A stretch of 64,000 nt of DNA from Lactifluus volemus (lineage: Eukaryota > Basidiomycota > Agaricomycetes > Russulales > Russulaceae): the NCBI GenBank assembly GCA_022376515.1, contig WTXI01000008.1:744001-808000 (forward strand), in the 5' to 3' direction. The position numbers and the translations under genes were made by a program. This document shows positions 19,818 through 33,386 of this stretch, in pieces (the first letter of the stretch is position 1; each line of letters opens with the position of its first letter). The notes below the pieces were generated by a model, which saw only the letters and a program-made list of their open reading frames with translations, ran no database searches and was not told the origin of the DNA.

Positions 19818-20661
19818 GTTGAAAAATCGTGGTTTTTTAAGGACCGCGTTGGTCGTCCGTGTGTGTCGATAAGTTGGATCCGTTCTCCTTTCGTCGTGTT
19901 GCGTCGTGTTTCGGTGGTTCCGATTTATATTTGTACATTTTTGGACGCCTATTCTCTTTTTTTGTCAACGTTTATATATCATCTCAGCAAACCCACTTCC
20001 TGTCCGAGCGCCTCTCGCACTTTCCGCGCTGCCGATTCCAAGTTTCCGTGTAATATATGATTTTACAGTCCGACCGATCGATAAAACATGTGTGCATAAT
20101 GAAAAAAAAAGACGGGAAGGGAGTTGGGTCCACAGATTACATACAGTGAAGGTGTGTTGATCACGCAGAGATTCGAGAGAAAAAAGAGAACAACCGTCTA
20201 TAGTAATGGGAAGAGGACAGACTTTTTGCAGAGGATGGCCAAACACAGAGAGGACAGAGAGAGAGATATGCAGGCAAAAAGTGAATTGCAGAAAAAAAAG
20301 TAGTTGACATGACCGGGAACGAAAAGAAAAACACACAGAAACGGGCGAAAGTTTAACAGTATGTATATTACGTACTGCAGTGTCATGGTGGGTGGTGGTA
20401 GGATGGTACTACGAGATGAGAGCGAGGGAGGGGGATTAAGTAGGTATAAGCTATGGAAAGAGTGGGAGTTTTTGGAGCAAGGAAAGGAGGGATCCATGGA
20501 AAGGTAGTAGCAACGACGATAGGGAAACACGGGGAGGAGGAAAAAAAAAGGCAAAAAGGGGTTAAATTTCTTCTTCAACAAACTCGCACCATCTTGGCCA
20601 CATAAAAAAAAACTATTTTCCTTCACCGTTGCAAGTCAAGGTGGCTGTATATACAAAGAGG
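19818..20661. other. Intergenic between convergent genes
   Basis: 3' regions of the GAPDH paralogue and of the minus-strand kinase. A-rich and T-rich runs, no further gene supported. Confidence 0.5.
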
Positions 20662-23600
20662 TCAACCAAAAACAGGAAAAAAAGGGAAAAGAATTGTGTG
20701 GACGCACTGGGTGATATAATCGTACAAAAACTTGTAGCTCCGCAAGTTACCCTTCAAACGACGAATGTCGATCGAGTACGTGTCCTTGAGACCGTCCAGC
20801 TTGGTCAACTCGACGTAGAACCGGACTTCATCTCCCTGATCATGCGTCGGGTCTCCATACACGGGCTCGTGCATCATCACTTCGCCTGTTCCACCAACGA
20901 TGGGGGTCAAACCACCTGGCGAGGACGACATGATCTCGGGTGACGCTTCGGCGGCATCGGCGGCGCTGCCAGCCATACCGGACACCTGCGACGACTGACG
21001 ACGCATCAATAACCCCTTGAGCATCCCGCCCGTCGCTCCACCAAACGACGATGACGATTGCTGTGATGGCACCGGCAATCCGCGTTTATCCACCTGTGGA
21101 TCCAACGTTCGGCAATCCAAAAAAAAACCCAAAAAAGAAGGGGTTAACTTACCCCATTGGAGGCAGCGGATCCAATCAGCGTAAACGCCGCGAGTCCCAA
21201 TCCGGTGCTACCGCCGGGTTCTCTAACCCCAAGACCAAGACCTAGCCCAGCCGGCGGCGGTGTAGGAGAGGGGACGGCGGGTGCGCGACGTCTCTTAGCA
21301 CGGACACACCTATACTTGTACTCACTCTCGACCTGCACGTCGACGCCCATTCCCTCGAGCACGTCGCGCACGTGTCGCATGACCTCGATGGGCACGCCGG
21401 AAGTGACCGTCGCTTGACTGACGGCGCCATGATGCGTACGTATGACGCCCTTGGGTGGCGCAACGTGTCTCCGAACGAGCTCTGCAAAGCTTGGCATGAT
21501 CGGTGCCGCCGCCGGCGCGCCATCCGCTCCCGTACTGACCGTTCGTTTCGGATGCGGTGGTCCCATGCGTGACGGCACATACTCTTCGACTCCACCAGCG
21601 GTCGGGAATACCTGTGGGCCGGTGGCGTTGACAGACGACGAGGAGACGTTCGCGGGGCTAGCAAACGCGTCGCGCGCCGAGGGTTTTCGGCTTCTGCTGA
21701 CGCCCGCACCCAGAGGCACATTGGTACTTTCCGCTTCGTCGTCGAGACCGCGACCTTTGCTGCGCGAGCGGAACCACTGCATGACTTTGCGAGCCTTGCT
21801 CGTGCTTGCGGGCATATCGTGCCCAAGGTTCCCAGGCGCGCGTGGTACCCTGCCGCTCCCACTGCTGTCGACACCAGCCGCAAGCATCGCATCTCTTTCT
21901 GACGTCGACGTAGGCAGTGCCGTGCGCGGCTCGCGCGACTTTTCGCGTTCGCGTGAAGGCGTCTCGGGTCCTGCCCTCGCCGAGCTGCGACCAGGACGCG
22001 CTTTGATCGTGCGCGCGATCGGTTCGACCATGACGCTCAGCGTGCTCCTCCGGTTCTTCTTCGCCGAACTGCTGTCCGTCGGCGGGCTCAACAACGACGT
22101 CTGCGTGGTAGTGGTGGAAGAGGATGCCGCCGCCTCGACGGTCGGACTGACCGATGATGGCGACGTCGAAGGGGCGACTTGCAAGGTCGACGGTCGGCGT
22201 GAGGTAGTCGATCCCGATATTTTCGAGATGGTGGTGTAGATCGAGTTGGCCGCCGAGCTCTCTGACGGGGCGCGCATTGGCGTTGGAGCTGGGGTTGCTG
22301 GAGACTGTCCTTGCGCACCCTCTGCTGAGGGAGTAGTAGGTCCTCCAAAGAACTTGCCGAGGCCCATTTTGTCGATGGAGAGCCCCCTGTTGTGCTTTCC
22401 CTTTCTGGACGAGTTCGAACCGGCGGTACCATAAAATGCTTGTTCCTCCGTCTGGGTATGAGGGGTCGACGGTGGGCTCGCGGTATTGACGGTGACGAGC
22501 GGCGGGTTGTTTGGCGTCTGCAATGGAGGCAATGCGACTGGAGAGGATGACGTGGAGGGAGGAGGGCGTGGTCCCGTGAGGGAGGGCCGGCGCTGCTGAG
22601 GTGTCTGCAGCTGTGAGGGCAAGTGATATGGCGGTGGTGGCGATGGTTTCTGGTCTTGCGTAGGCTTGGGCTCTTTCTTGGGCGTAGCATCACGCCGACT
22701 AGGCTGGGGAGGTAAGGTCGCGGGGGGCTCGGGTTGACCATACTCGACCTGGATGGTGTGTCGCATGCCACTCGCCGCTTTGCTGCGTACGCTGCCGGTA
22801 CCGTTGACCACAGGGGCAGGAGCCGGAGCTGGAGAAGGGATCGACGGAAGCGCGTCCTTGCGCGAACCCGAACGTGCTTGTTGGGGCGACTGCTGCTGCT
22901 GCTTCTGCTGCTGCTCGACGGGGATCACGGATGGGATTGCGGGTACAACGTCGGCTGGGCTCATAGCGAAAGGATCATCATCCGCATACCCTGATGGTTG
23001 GGTGGGCATCACGATGGTGGAATTGTATCCACGGCGTGACTGTGCTTGTGCCTGAGATGCGGCAGCGAGGTCGGCGGATGTTTCATAGAGTGTCTGATCC
23101 TCGGCCGCGTGAGCGTGGCTGCGGGAGGGGACGGCCACGCTGGCATGGGGGAAAACGTCGTTCTTGGGATTCTGAGGCCGAGAGACCTTGCTGTGATCGG
23201 CGTTGCGCATCTGCCTTTGATAGGCTTGGCGCTTAGCTTTGTGCATCTCGAGTGCACTTGTTTCGAGTTCATCAACCGTCTTGTCAAAGAGGTATGCGTA
23301 CGGGCTCAGCCAAGCGTGTTGCATGACATTGCTGAGATCGGCACGACGTTGAGGGTCGGGTTGAAGCATGATGGAGAGCAGGTCACGGGCTTCGGGAGAA
23401 ATATAGTCGGGGAAGGACAAGGGAGTGTTGACGATGTACTTGTAAAGAAGATTGATGTTATCACCGTCCGGATTGGCGGGGTCGTCGTCAAAGGGGAGAT
23501 AACCTGCGAGCATGGCGTAAAGGATGACGCCGCAGGACCAAATGTCGACGGCAGAGCCGACATATGAGCCTTCTGAAATGACGAGTTCGGGAGCAGCGTA

Positions 23601-24439
23601 ACAGGGAGAGCCGCATGAGGTTTGCATGAGGTCGTCGGAGCGATGCTCGAAGCGATTGGCAAAACCAAAGTCGGTGATGATTACGTTACGATTACGGTCG
23701 AGGAGAAGGTTTTCGAGTTTGAGATCGCGATGAACGATTTTGCGCTGGTGGATGTACCACACGCCGGATATGAGCTGAGCGAAAAGGCGACAGGCATCCT
23801 TTTCTTTGAGGTAGCGATGGGCTAGGATGTGGTCGAACAATTCACCACCAGAGGCGTAGTCGAGGATGATACCGATGTACTTGTCCGTTTCGATAACGTC
23901 GTATAGTCTGACGATATTAGGATGCTTGAGCATCTAAATATACGGAATCGTTTAAAATAAAGAGGGAGATACAAAGGAAAAAGGAAACGAACCCTAAGAA
24001 CCTCGATTTCACGTTCGACTTTGGACATACGGACGGCAGAATCGATATTATGTCTTTTAATCAGTTTTACGGCCACTTCCTCAGCCCAGTTGGTGTGTAG
24101 ACCGAGTTTGACTTTTCCAAACTCGCCTTCACCGAGGGTTTGAAGGAGCAAATATGGACCAAACTTCGGGATGGCACGACGTGGGTGACTTGCGGCATAT
24201 TGAGCAGCGGCTGGATGGGAATAGATATCACGATATGGGGGTTGTTGTTGGAGTTGTTGTTGCTGTTGTTGTTGTTCATCTGGATGAGAAGAAGCTGTGA
24301 CAGAGTGAGAAGCACGTTTGCGAGAAGATTGTTGTTGTGGGGTTGGGGTAACTGAAGAAGAAGTTGGGGCAAGAGAAGTAGGACGAGGAGCACCGTTTTG
24401 GCGTGAAGGGCCAGGCATGGGGATTTGGAGTGAATCCAT
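20662..24439 (-). CDS. KIN4: Kin4-type serine/threonine kinase with KA1 domain
   Basis: CAMK/AMPK-related kinase. Three exons: 24439-23993, 23933-21153, 21093-20662, total 3660 nt, 1219 residues. The start is the ATG giving MDSLQIP; the frame upstream lacks ATG. Glycine loop GEGEFG at 103-108, catalytic Lys near 125, HRDLKLEN with Asp about 219, DFG about 237-239, activation loop [12 protein letters not shown] with Thr about 254. The [19 protein letters not shown] insert is characteristic of yeast Kin4/Frk1. The middle (about 400-1050) is Ser/Pro/Gln-rich and disordered, with poly-Gln before the kinase too. The C-terminus (about 1020-1215) reads as a KA1 domain split by the last intron, ending around [15 protein letters not shown]. 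Kin4 in yeast acts in the spindle position checkpoint; that role here is inferred from family only. Confidence 0.9.
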
Positions 24440-24593
24440 CCCCCTTCGTCGTATGAGCCAACCACAAAACAATTATTTAACACTTATATTTCGTTATCGG
24501 TTATGGCTCAGGCGCCACATTAAATACAATACACCCACTGGCCACGACCCCATCCTTTTTGTTCGTTACTCTCCAGCCATTGTAATAAATCGT

Positions 24594-26544
24594 TTAGACG
24601 CTCAGCTCAGCCTTGTCACACTTCTCTACAGCCCTTTTCAGCTCTTCATCTGCCAATGCGGGCTCCACCCATTCCTTCAAAAATTTGTCTACCTGCTGTG
24701 GTGCCCGTCCAATGAACGACGACGGTTCCAACAACGCATCCAGTTCTTCTTTGATCGGCTCAAAATATGCATCACCGCGTACGCGCTCGATCAAGTCGTT
24801 CTCCAATCCGAGCTGCTTAACTTGATGCCCAGCTTGATGCGACAACACCTACGCGGTGCGGTATCGCATCAATTTTTTAAAACAAAGAGAGAATGTGGAA
24901 GCACCCTGATCTTCTCATGCGCCTCCTGTCGATCGCCACCCTTCTTGACAAGTGCCATGATGATATTCTCAGTCGCCATAAACGGCAGCTCTTGCGCGAT
25001 CCGCCGCGCGATCACACGTGGGTACACGACGAGGCCCTCTGACACGTTCTGCAGCGTCGTGAGAACGATGTCCGCCGCGAGGAACGCTTCGGGTATCGTG
25101 ATGCGCCGATTCGCGCTATCGTCTAGCGTCCGCTCGAACCACTGCACGCTCGCCGTCGCGAGCGCGTTCTGGTGCAGCGTCATGAGGTGTCGCGCCAGTG
25201 AGCAGATCCGCTCAGATCGCATCGGGTTCCGCTTGTATGCCATCGCCGACGATCCGATTTGCGTCGATTCGAATGGCTCCTCAATTTCCTGTCGTTTTTT
25301 TTTATTTAGGTTCTTCCGCCCAATATTTTATGACGTTTTTTTTACCTTGAGATGGGCGAGAAGTCGCAGGTCGGTCGCGATTTTGTGTGCTGTGGCGCCG
25401 AAAGAAGCGAGCGGCGAAAGCACGTCAATATCGATTTTGCGTGAATAGGTCTGCGACGTGACCGGGTACGCATACGAAAAACCTGACAGTTCTGTCACTA
25501 GCCGATCGAGCTCCTCGACCTTTTCACGCCGTAGAGTCCTAAAATTTTAAGATAGGTGAAAAGTGATGGCGCGCACCTTGTCGTGATTGCCATCAAAAAG
25601 CGTTAGAAAGCTTGCCTGCGTTCCCGTTGTGCCTTTGACCCCGCGAAAGCCGAGATCATCCCGCGCCCGCTTGATGTTGCGGAGGTCCCAAAGAAGTTCC
25701 TTGTTTTATTGAAACATCAATGATCGGGTAATCCTCGAGCAGAGAAAGATGCACGCACCTGCAACCAGAGGGTCGCGCGCTTGCCAACCGTGGTGAGCTG
25801 CGCGGGCTGAAAGTGCGTAAAGCCCAACGTGGGCAAGTCACGATATTGTCTCGCGAAAGCAGAAAGGCGGTCGATCACCACGGCGAGCTTTTTGAACACG
25901 AGGGTCAGAGCGGTGCGGATGAAGATGAGATCCGCGTTACTACAGAATCGTCAATCACGGTTGGAAGTATGGGGGGATTGTTACGTACTCTGTGACATAG
26001 CACGATGTCGCGCCAAGACTATACAGGGGATTCGCGCCCGAAGAGTGTAGTTATGAAAATGAGAGGACGTACTGGATGATACCAGCTGCAGAAGGTGCAA
26101 CCGTCCCGAAGGTGTGCACGTGCGCCATCACGTCGTGACGCCTCTTCTTTTCCTCGGCCGCGGCCGTCTCGAATTGTTTAGCGTCTAAGTGCTGCACACG
26201 TCGTTCGGGGGGTTGTGCTGTCACAAAAGTTGCGAGCGAGAACGTACCAGGTTTTGTTTCATCTCATCAATCGCCGCGTCCGGGATGGGCAATCCGAGTT
26301 GCTTCTCTGCAATGGCGAGTGTGAGCCAGAGTTGACGCCACGTGTAGAAGCGGTTCTAGTATGCTGCTGAGATAGTTAGAAAGAGAGGCGAAGGCTTTGG
26401 ATTACCTCGGCGGAGAACAGATGGGCCATCTCCTTGCTTGCATAGCGGCTGCCAGGGAGATGTATTAGTACCAGGTTGGAGTTTTGGCACTAGGATAGAT
26501 ATGAACCTGGAAAGTGGTGTCTGATACGTATCATATTCTGACAT
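24594..26544 (-). CDS. ADE13: Adenylosuccinate lyase, intact copy
   Basis: Purine-biosynthesis enzyme of the fumarase/aspartase superfamily. It cleaves SAICAR to AICAR and adenylosuccinate to AMP, releasing fumarate. Ten exons: 26544-26507, 26448-26406, 26355-26248, 26191-26073, 26018-25989, 25939-25759, 25699-25577, 25519-25346, 25288-24905, 24848-24594. The total is 1455 nt, 484 residues, close to yeast Ade13 (482). It starts [12 protein letters not shown] as in fungal orthologues. [16 protein letters not shown] and the signature loop [14 protein letters not shown], which carries the catalytic Ser, are intact. All introns use GT-AG. It is divergent from the receptor gene at 27101 and was duplicated together with it; the second copy (33387-34623) is broken, so this is the only functional ADE13 in the window. 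Confidence 0.97.
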
Positions 26545-27100
26545 GGTGAGTGAGAGGATCAAGATGGAATCCTCAAGATTTAAGATAAGATAAGCCTTAT
26601 CAATACCAATCGGTACATGTCTGCCTGCGCGACCGGTCCTCTCCCCGCTGTAGCACACGAACTGGTCGTGGCCGTAGTCACCCAAATATCTTGTGCCTTC
26701 TAGCCAAGCTTCCGTTCTTCACAGTATTTACACTTGTGCAATAATTGCTTTGTTGAGTGTAAGCTTTTGTATCGCAGCTGCAGTGATCCAGATTCCCTCA
26801 CTATCGGACGTGCGTAGGCGATTACTATGCCAAGCAAGCGTAACAAAGTTTGAGGCAACGAGGCTGTTTTCTCAGAAAATGCGTGCCTTTGGTGCGATGA
26901 TTTTCACAGGATACCGCACGTGATTGCCTCAAGGCCAAACTGAGCACTCGACTCTGATCTTATTGTATTTGTTCGTTCCAATATCTTTTAAAGCCAAGCT
27001 ACAAAAATTCCCAGATGACCTCAAATACGTGCGCATACATCCATGCCAGCTCTCTGCTGCCATTAAATATCACTACAGTTCAGATGTTCAAATTTCCGCG
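26545..27100. promoter_or_regulatory. Divergent intergenic region between ADE13 and the receptor
   Basis: 556 bases between two start codons on opposite strands, so it probably contains both promoters. Just upstream of ADE13 (about 26578-26602) lies a cluster of AGATAAG motifs and a TTATC, candidate sites for GATA-type zinc-finger regulators. The region is conserved in unit B at 34624-35199. Confidence 0.5.
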
Positions 27101-30100
27101 ATGCGGCGCGATCAGCCCACCGAAACGCAACCAAGTTCACTTGTACTCCAGGTGACTGGTATGTATCTTTACAGCCATGCTCTGAGAAGTACTAATTTTT
27201 TTTTCCCCTGCAAGTCCTCAAAGCACGCAATCTTCCCCGACAAGAGACCCTCCTTGGGAGAAGATCAAAGTTCTATGTCACGGTCACTTACGGGGCAACA
27301 ACAAGGCAGACACGATCTGTGCGGAGAGAGGGGGATCTTGTAGAATGGAACGAGAATGTCGACCCTTTGTGAGAAAATCTCATCTTTTATTCAATTATTA
27401 TCTACAGCTGAGTCTCCAGCAGCGTCGTACATCCGCAATCTCATATCACGATATCCCTTTATGCGAAAAGGACCGCACGGAAAGACGCCCTTATTGGAAT
27501 GCAGGAGATAGCCTTTGAACCACATCCTCGTTCGTCTCTTTATTTCTTACTCATCCGTCTGGCTGATCACCCTATATGTAGAACTCGATATTATCTTCGG
27601 TGATGCTGGCGGACATCCTAGGCATCCAACAGAGACAGTCTTAACGATCACCGTATCAGCCAGCGCGAGTTCCCCTCTGACTGGGGCAGTCAACACAACG
27701 AATCCCCCAGCAGACAATCTTGTCACTGAAGGCGCCACGGGTCCTATTGTCCAATCCACCGAGAGCGGTGCTCCTGAGCCACCAATAGCAGGGAGCCAGA
27801 CGGAGGTGTCACGCACTACTCTCCTTCGTGCCGAGAAAGCTATTGATACCATCAATGCAATAACAACATGGAAACGTGCCGTTCATGCGATCAAGTGGGT
27901 GATGGACACCGTCAAACCCATCGCAGCGGTATGCCCAATATATTTTCTCTCCAAATCCACCCTGACCTAACTTGCACTTTTCAGCTGAATCCCTATGCAG
28001 ATCTGGCATGGAATATACTCTCAAAGATTCCTGAGGTGCGTTTTCTCATATTGATATGGGACGTGATCTTGTTTGTGTTTACCTTGCCACCAGACTTTGC
28101 TACAGGTGGTTGAGCGTGACGATAACGTTCAGACACTACTTGAGGCGATACAGCATGCTTTTGAACTAGCAGAAGAGGCAGACACTTTAAGGAATATCCA
28201 GCCAGAGTCAAAGCAGGCGAAAATCCTGTATGAGATGTTGGAGTGTGTCTCCAGTTCCGCCGAATTTATCGAGTCATATGCGAAGGATGTCCAAGTTGGC
28301 ATGTCGTTTTGACCGCCTTTCATTGCTTATTGTTAACATGTGGGTTTCAGGAAAGCGGGCTTTGAAGAATCTGGGCGGTCGAGTTGACCAAAAAGTCGAA
28401 GACTACCGTGCCACTCTCGTCCGATTGCGAGAAAGGCTCCTCGCACATGCTGCTCTCATCACCGAGGCTACTGTCCTTCAAACGCGGGAGGATGTGAGGA
28501 AAGTGGGTACACAGCTGGAGAAGATGTCTAGTCACGCATTAGATGCTGGTGCGTAATTCTCACGGTCACGAGATGTCTCGTCGACCTGACGGACGGGCAC
28601 ACAGAATTTGGTTCAATAATCGGAGAATTGCCCTATAAGGGAGGCTGGCAATTCGGTGATGAGAAGCGCTGTCTTCCTGGAACACGGGTTCAATTCTTGG
28701 AGTACATCATCAAGTGGGTCAAGGATCCCGAGTCTGAACGTGGCCTTGTTCTCCTTGGTCAGGCAGGCACGGGGAAGTCATCGATTGCGCACGAGATCGC
28801 TCGTCACTTCGAAAACAATGGCCTTGGATGTTACTTCACCTTTCTCCGGAAGGAAGGTTCCAAAGACGAGTCTTACAAACTTTTCACGACACTTGCCCGT
28901 GATCTATCTGACAACTATCCTGCGTTCAAACTCGCGCTTGGCACCGTCATCAAGGATAATTCATCTCTTCGTCGTACTCGAGACCGTCGTACCCTTTTTG
29001 AACGGCTCCTCCTCGAGCCGCTCAAGGATCTACAACTTCGTGGACCCACCCTAATCGTCATAGATGGATTGGATGAAAGTGGAGACACAATCGGCAAAAA
29101 CGGACTTCACTCATTTCTTTCTCAACGTCTCATTGACCTCCCACCGAATTTCCGCATTCTCATCACCTCGAGGCCGGAAGATGGTATCGGACCTGCCTTC
29201 GCCAACGCCCGATCTGTCCGGACCGTCTACATGGGTGATGCCCAACTGGCTTCCAATACAGAGCAAGATATTGAAGTGTATCTTCAGAACGAGCTCCCCG
29301 AGGAGGTGTTCAACGAGCATGGAAGCAAGCTAGCAAAGGCGGCAGAGGGCCTGTTTCAGTGGGCAGCCGTCGGATGTGGGTTCATAAATGGCTCTGCTAG
29401 CCTTGGCCTTAGCGATGACGAATGCGTTCGGCGCCTATTGGGACACTCTCGAGGTCTCAGCGGAGAAGGTCTGTTGGACAACTTGTACGCCGAAGTTCTG
29501 CAAGAGTACTTCAAATCAGATGAAGCACAGATTCTGTTTCGATCTGTGATGGGACAAGTTCTTGCTGCGATCGAACCCCTCTCTATCGATTCCTTAATTT
29601 CTCTGCGTCGTCATGCACCCACTGCCCACCCCCAGGATTCCAATCGGGTTCTGAAAATGCTGCGTCACTTGGGCTCGCTTCTGAGTAACGTGACATTATC
29701 TGACCTTACGCGCCCCATCGTTCCTCTCCATACATCATTCCGTGACTTTCTGACGAGCAAGACGAACACCGCGTTTTATGTGGATCTTGCCGATTCCCAC
29801 CATCAATTGATACATTCCTGCGTTGGTTTAATGCTCGATGGCCTGAAATTCAACATCTGCAAACTCGAGTCGTCATATCTCACGAACGACGACGTCTCCC
29901 ACTTACAATTGCGAATTGCAGAATACATTCCACCCGCTCTATCGTATGCCTGTATTTACTGGGACGTTCATTTGAAACACGTTGGGTTCGATCAGGATGT
30001 CTTTGAAAAGCTTCGATTGCTCTTCGAGACCAAGTTTCTGTTTTGGCTGGAAGTCCTTAGCATCAAGAAGAGTGTAGGCCTTGCTTCACGAGCATTGCTA

Positions 30101-32534
30101 TCTCTGCTGATGTGGTTGCAGTGGGAGGTACGTACACCACATAATTCGATATGACGTGTAGTGACTTTTGGGTGAAATTGCAATAGGGCTCACAACCGGA
30201 AGTGAAGAATTTGCTGGCATTGGCGAATGATGCGTCTGCATTTGTGCGGTATTTCGGACAGGCGATGGCAAGAAGTGCGCCGCATATATATGTGTCAGCC
30301 CTCCCTTTCGCGCCAAGCTCTTCCCATATCTTCAACCAATACATTCACCAATTTCCTCGTACATTGACGTTGGAACGCGGGCAGTTGTCACATTGGCCAG
30401 CATTGGAACTGACGATCCCCGTACATGGTACCTCGTGTTTCTGTGTGGCATTCTCGCCAGATGGACAGCGCATCTCGTCATTCTTGGCCGATGGCACGAT
30501 TCACGTGTGGGATGCAACAACAGGACAGGTCGTAGTGGGCCCGTTTACTGGTCACACCGATATAGCCACATCTGGTGCATTCTCGCCTGACGGACAGCGT
30601 ATTGCATCGGGCTCGTTGGATGGCCCGATTCGGGTGTTGGATGCAACAACAGGACAAGTCGTAGTGGGCCCATTTACTGGCCACACCAATTCAATCACAT
30701 CTATTGCATTTTCTCCAGACGGACAGCGTATCGCATCGGCATCGTACGATTGCACTATATTCGTGTGGGATGCGACAACAGGACAGGTCGTAGCGGGTCC
30801 GTTAACTGAAGACACTGATTCGGTCGTCACATCTATTGCATTCTCTCCAGATGGACAGCGTATCGCATCAGCCTCGAATGATTGGTCAATTTGCGTGTGG
30901 GATGCCATAGCAGGACAGGTCGTACTGGGCCCGTTTAACTTGAAAGGACACACCGAATCGGTCACATCTATCGCATTCTCACCAGACGGACGGCGAATCG
31001 CATCGGCCTCGAATGATGGCTCGATTCGGGTATGGGATGCAACTACAGGACACGTCGTAGCGCGCCTATTTACTGGCAACACCGATTGGGTCACATCTGT
31101 GGCATTCTCGCCAGACGGACAGCGTATCGCATCGGCATCGTACGATTGTACTGTATGCGTGTGGGATGCTACAACACGACAGGTCGTAGCAGGTCCATTT
31201 ACTGGACACACCGATTCGGTCAATTCTGTTTCATTCTCGCCAGACGGACGGCGTATTGCATCGGCTTCGTTCGACCACATGATTCGCGTGTGGGATGCTA
31301 CAACAAGACAGGTCGTAGCGAGCCAGTTGACCGGACGCACGCTTTCGGTTAGATCTGTTGCATTCTTGTCGGACGGACAGCGTATCGCATCAGTTTCGGA
31401 TGATGGCACGATTCTCGTGCGAGATGTCACAACAGGACAGGTCGAGGCAGGCCCGTTTACTGGAGAAGCATATACGATTTTTATACATTCTCGCTGGACG
31501 GACAGCGCATCGCGTCAACCTCACTTGACGGGATGATTCTCGAGCGGGATGTCACAACAGGACAGGTCGAACTTGAAGCGGGCGTTTACTAGAGACATCA
31601 AACGAATTGAAACTGTTGCAGTCTCGCCGGACGGACAGCGTATTGCATGGGCCCGGGCGATCATACCATTCGAGTGTGGGATGCTGCAACACGACAGGTC
31701 ACAGCAGGCCCATTACTGGACACACCGGTTTGTCATTTTGTTGCATTCTCGCCGGACGGACAGCATTTGCATCGGCCTCCCTCGACTGCACAATTCGTGT
31801 GTGGAATGCCACAACAGGACAAGCTGTATGGGCCCGTTTACTGGACACACCAGTTTGGCCCATTCTATTGCATTCTCGCCGGACGGACAGCGTATCGCAT
31901 CTGTCTCAGTTATGCACATTAAGGTGTGGGTGCCACAACTGGACAGGTAGCGGGCCGATTTACTGGACACACAGAATCGGTGACATCTGTCGTATTTTCA
32001 CCAGACGGACGACGAATCGCATCGACCTCGTCTGACTGCACGATTCGCGTCTGGGATGCCACAACAGGACAGGCAGTAGCAGGCCCTTTTACTGGACACA
32101 CCGAATTCATTTCAGCTGTCGCACTCTCACCAGACGGACAGCGTATCGCATCAGGCTCGCATGATGGCACGGTTCGCATGTGGAATGCTACAACACGACA
32201 GGTTGTAGCAGGCCAGTCTACTGGACACGTCGATTGGGTCGGATCTGTTCCAGAAGGGGAGCATAATACGTCAGCTTCAGACGATTGCACAGTTCATGTG
32301 GCGAAGACCGCTCCAGAAGATATCAAGCTCCGTTTTACGGACCAATCTCTGATCAAGAGGGACGGTTGGATATATGGAGAAGAGGGGGAGCTTCTTTTAT
32401 GGATTCCTGACCAACATAGGAAGTGCCTTCATGGACCTAGCACTCTCTGGATTGCAGGCGAACATGATACCCGGCTTGATCTCTCGAAGGTTGCGTACGG
32501 ATCGAACTGGGCTACAGTACATGACCACAACTAA
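27101..32534 (+). pseudogene. C2-NACHT-WD40 receptor, copy 1, WD40 array frame-broken
   Basis: A STAND-type receptor of the fungal NLR class. Exons are 27101-27158, 27215-27368, 27420-27529, 27582-27928, 27985-28035, 28106-28298, 28351-28548, 28605-30127, then a long WD40 exon from 30187. N-terminal C2 domain (exons 1-4: VLKARNLPR, WNENVDP, ITISLYAKR), then an alpha-helical region, then NACHT with Walker A GQAGTGKSS, Walker B LIVIDGLDE and ILITSRPE. The WD40 exon is open for eight repeats, then loses frame near 31465 relative to copy 2 and stops at 31536. Further indels and a stop follow, and the array resumes in frame at 31926 and reaches 32534. Its last 50 residues have the ending I expect for this family (LLLWIP, then LDLS). 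The intron after exon 6 seems to be GC-AG. Decay or sequence error are both possible. Confidence 0.8.
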
Positions 32535-33386
32535 CTTCGATAGAATTACTTGTAAGCTTCTTATCTAGCCATTGCCTTGTTATGTCCCATTGAGAGTATA
32601 CGTAACAAGAATGTAAAACCATTATTTAAGAGGACGCATTTGTATGGGCTCGCTTTTTCCGACTTATCTCTCCTGCCCTGTTGTGCGGATGTGGCCGGGC
32701 GAGGCCGCTTGACGTACCAGTGTACCACCTAGGGGCGATAGTTATGGTTTCGGGTTTTCCTCTTTCTGGGGTAGAAGTCACTAGTTGAGGAGCATGGGTG
32801 ATTTTTGTCGGGAAGTTCTGTGTTCACAGAAATTTGAACAGCAAGGCCCAGGATAGAATGACGTGACATGATCGACATTCTAATTCCGGACTATCAGATC
32901 AAACGTCACGATGTTAATTTCTGAAGGGATACTGTAAGGCGTTGTGACACGGTGGGAGAGTATGAATTGAACTAGCCACGACACTCTCGATGAGTACTCG
33001 AGATTATAGTTTAACAAGTACAGCAACAGCAAAAGACCGTCACTGTTCGGTAAGGCAATCTGTGCCCACGATACTTGGCGATACGTCAACTCGAGAAGTT
33101 GAAATGCAAGACTCAGACAGGTACTTTGGCCCCCCAGATCTATATAGCTGCACTGAGGACAGCATCTCGACGTGTACAACTTTGTCCCATCTCAACCATT
33201 TCCGCATACATCGCTGTAAAACCTACGGAGGATGACAAGCCCTCCTATGGTATGTGGGATAAAGTACTGCCGGGCCTCGCAGCGCGAATTGATTGCGTCC
33301 CTTGATGGTCAGCCCTCCGAGTAGTCACCAAGAAAAACAATCATAGAGTTCGCGTATCCTTAAATTCTTGGCAAACCGCATATCAG
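32535..33386. other. Spacer between duplication units
   Basis: Downstream region of receptor copy 1, repeated after copy 2. Bases 33328-33386 are unique sequence joining the two units. No gene supported. Confidence 0.5.

Larger units (their letters stand above)
24594..33327. repeat. Tandem segmental duplication, unit A
   Basis: The block holds ADE13, the shared intergenic region, a C2-NACHT-WD40 gene and about 0.8 kb of downstream sequence. It is repeated as unit B at 33387-41432 with high identity across exons, introns and intergenic DNA. The right end is recognisable as TCAGCCCTCCGAGTAGTCA in both units. Confidence 0.95.

Noticed and set aside
30552..31430. Minus-strand 292-codon frame opposite the WD40 array (and similar ones at 38651-40027)
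   Set aside because: Antisense shadow of repeated WD40 codons; periodic composition mirrors the sense repeats.
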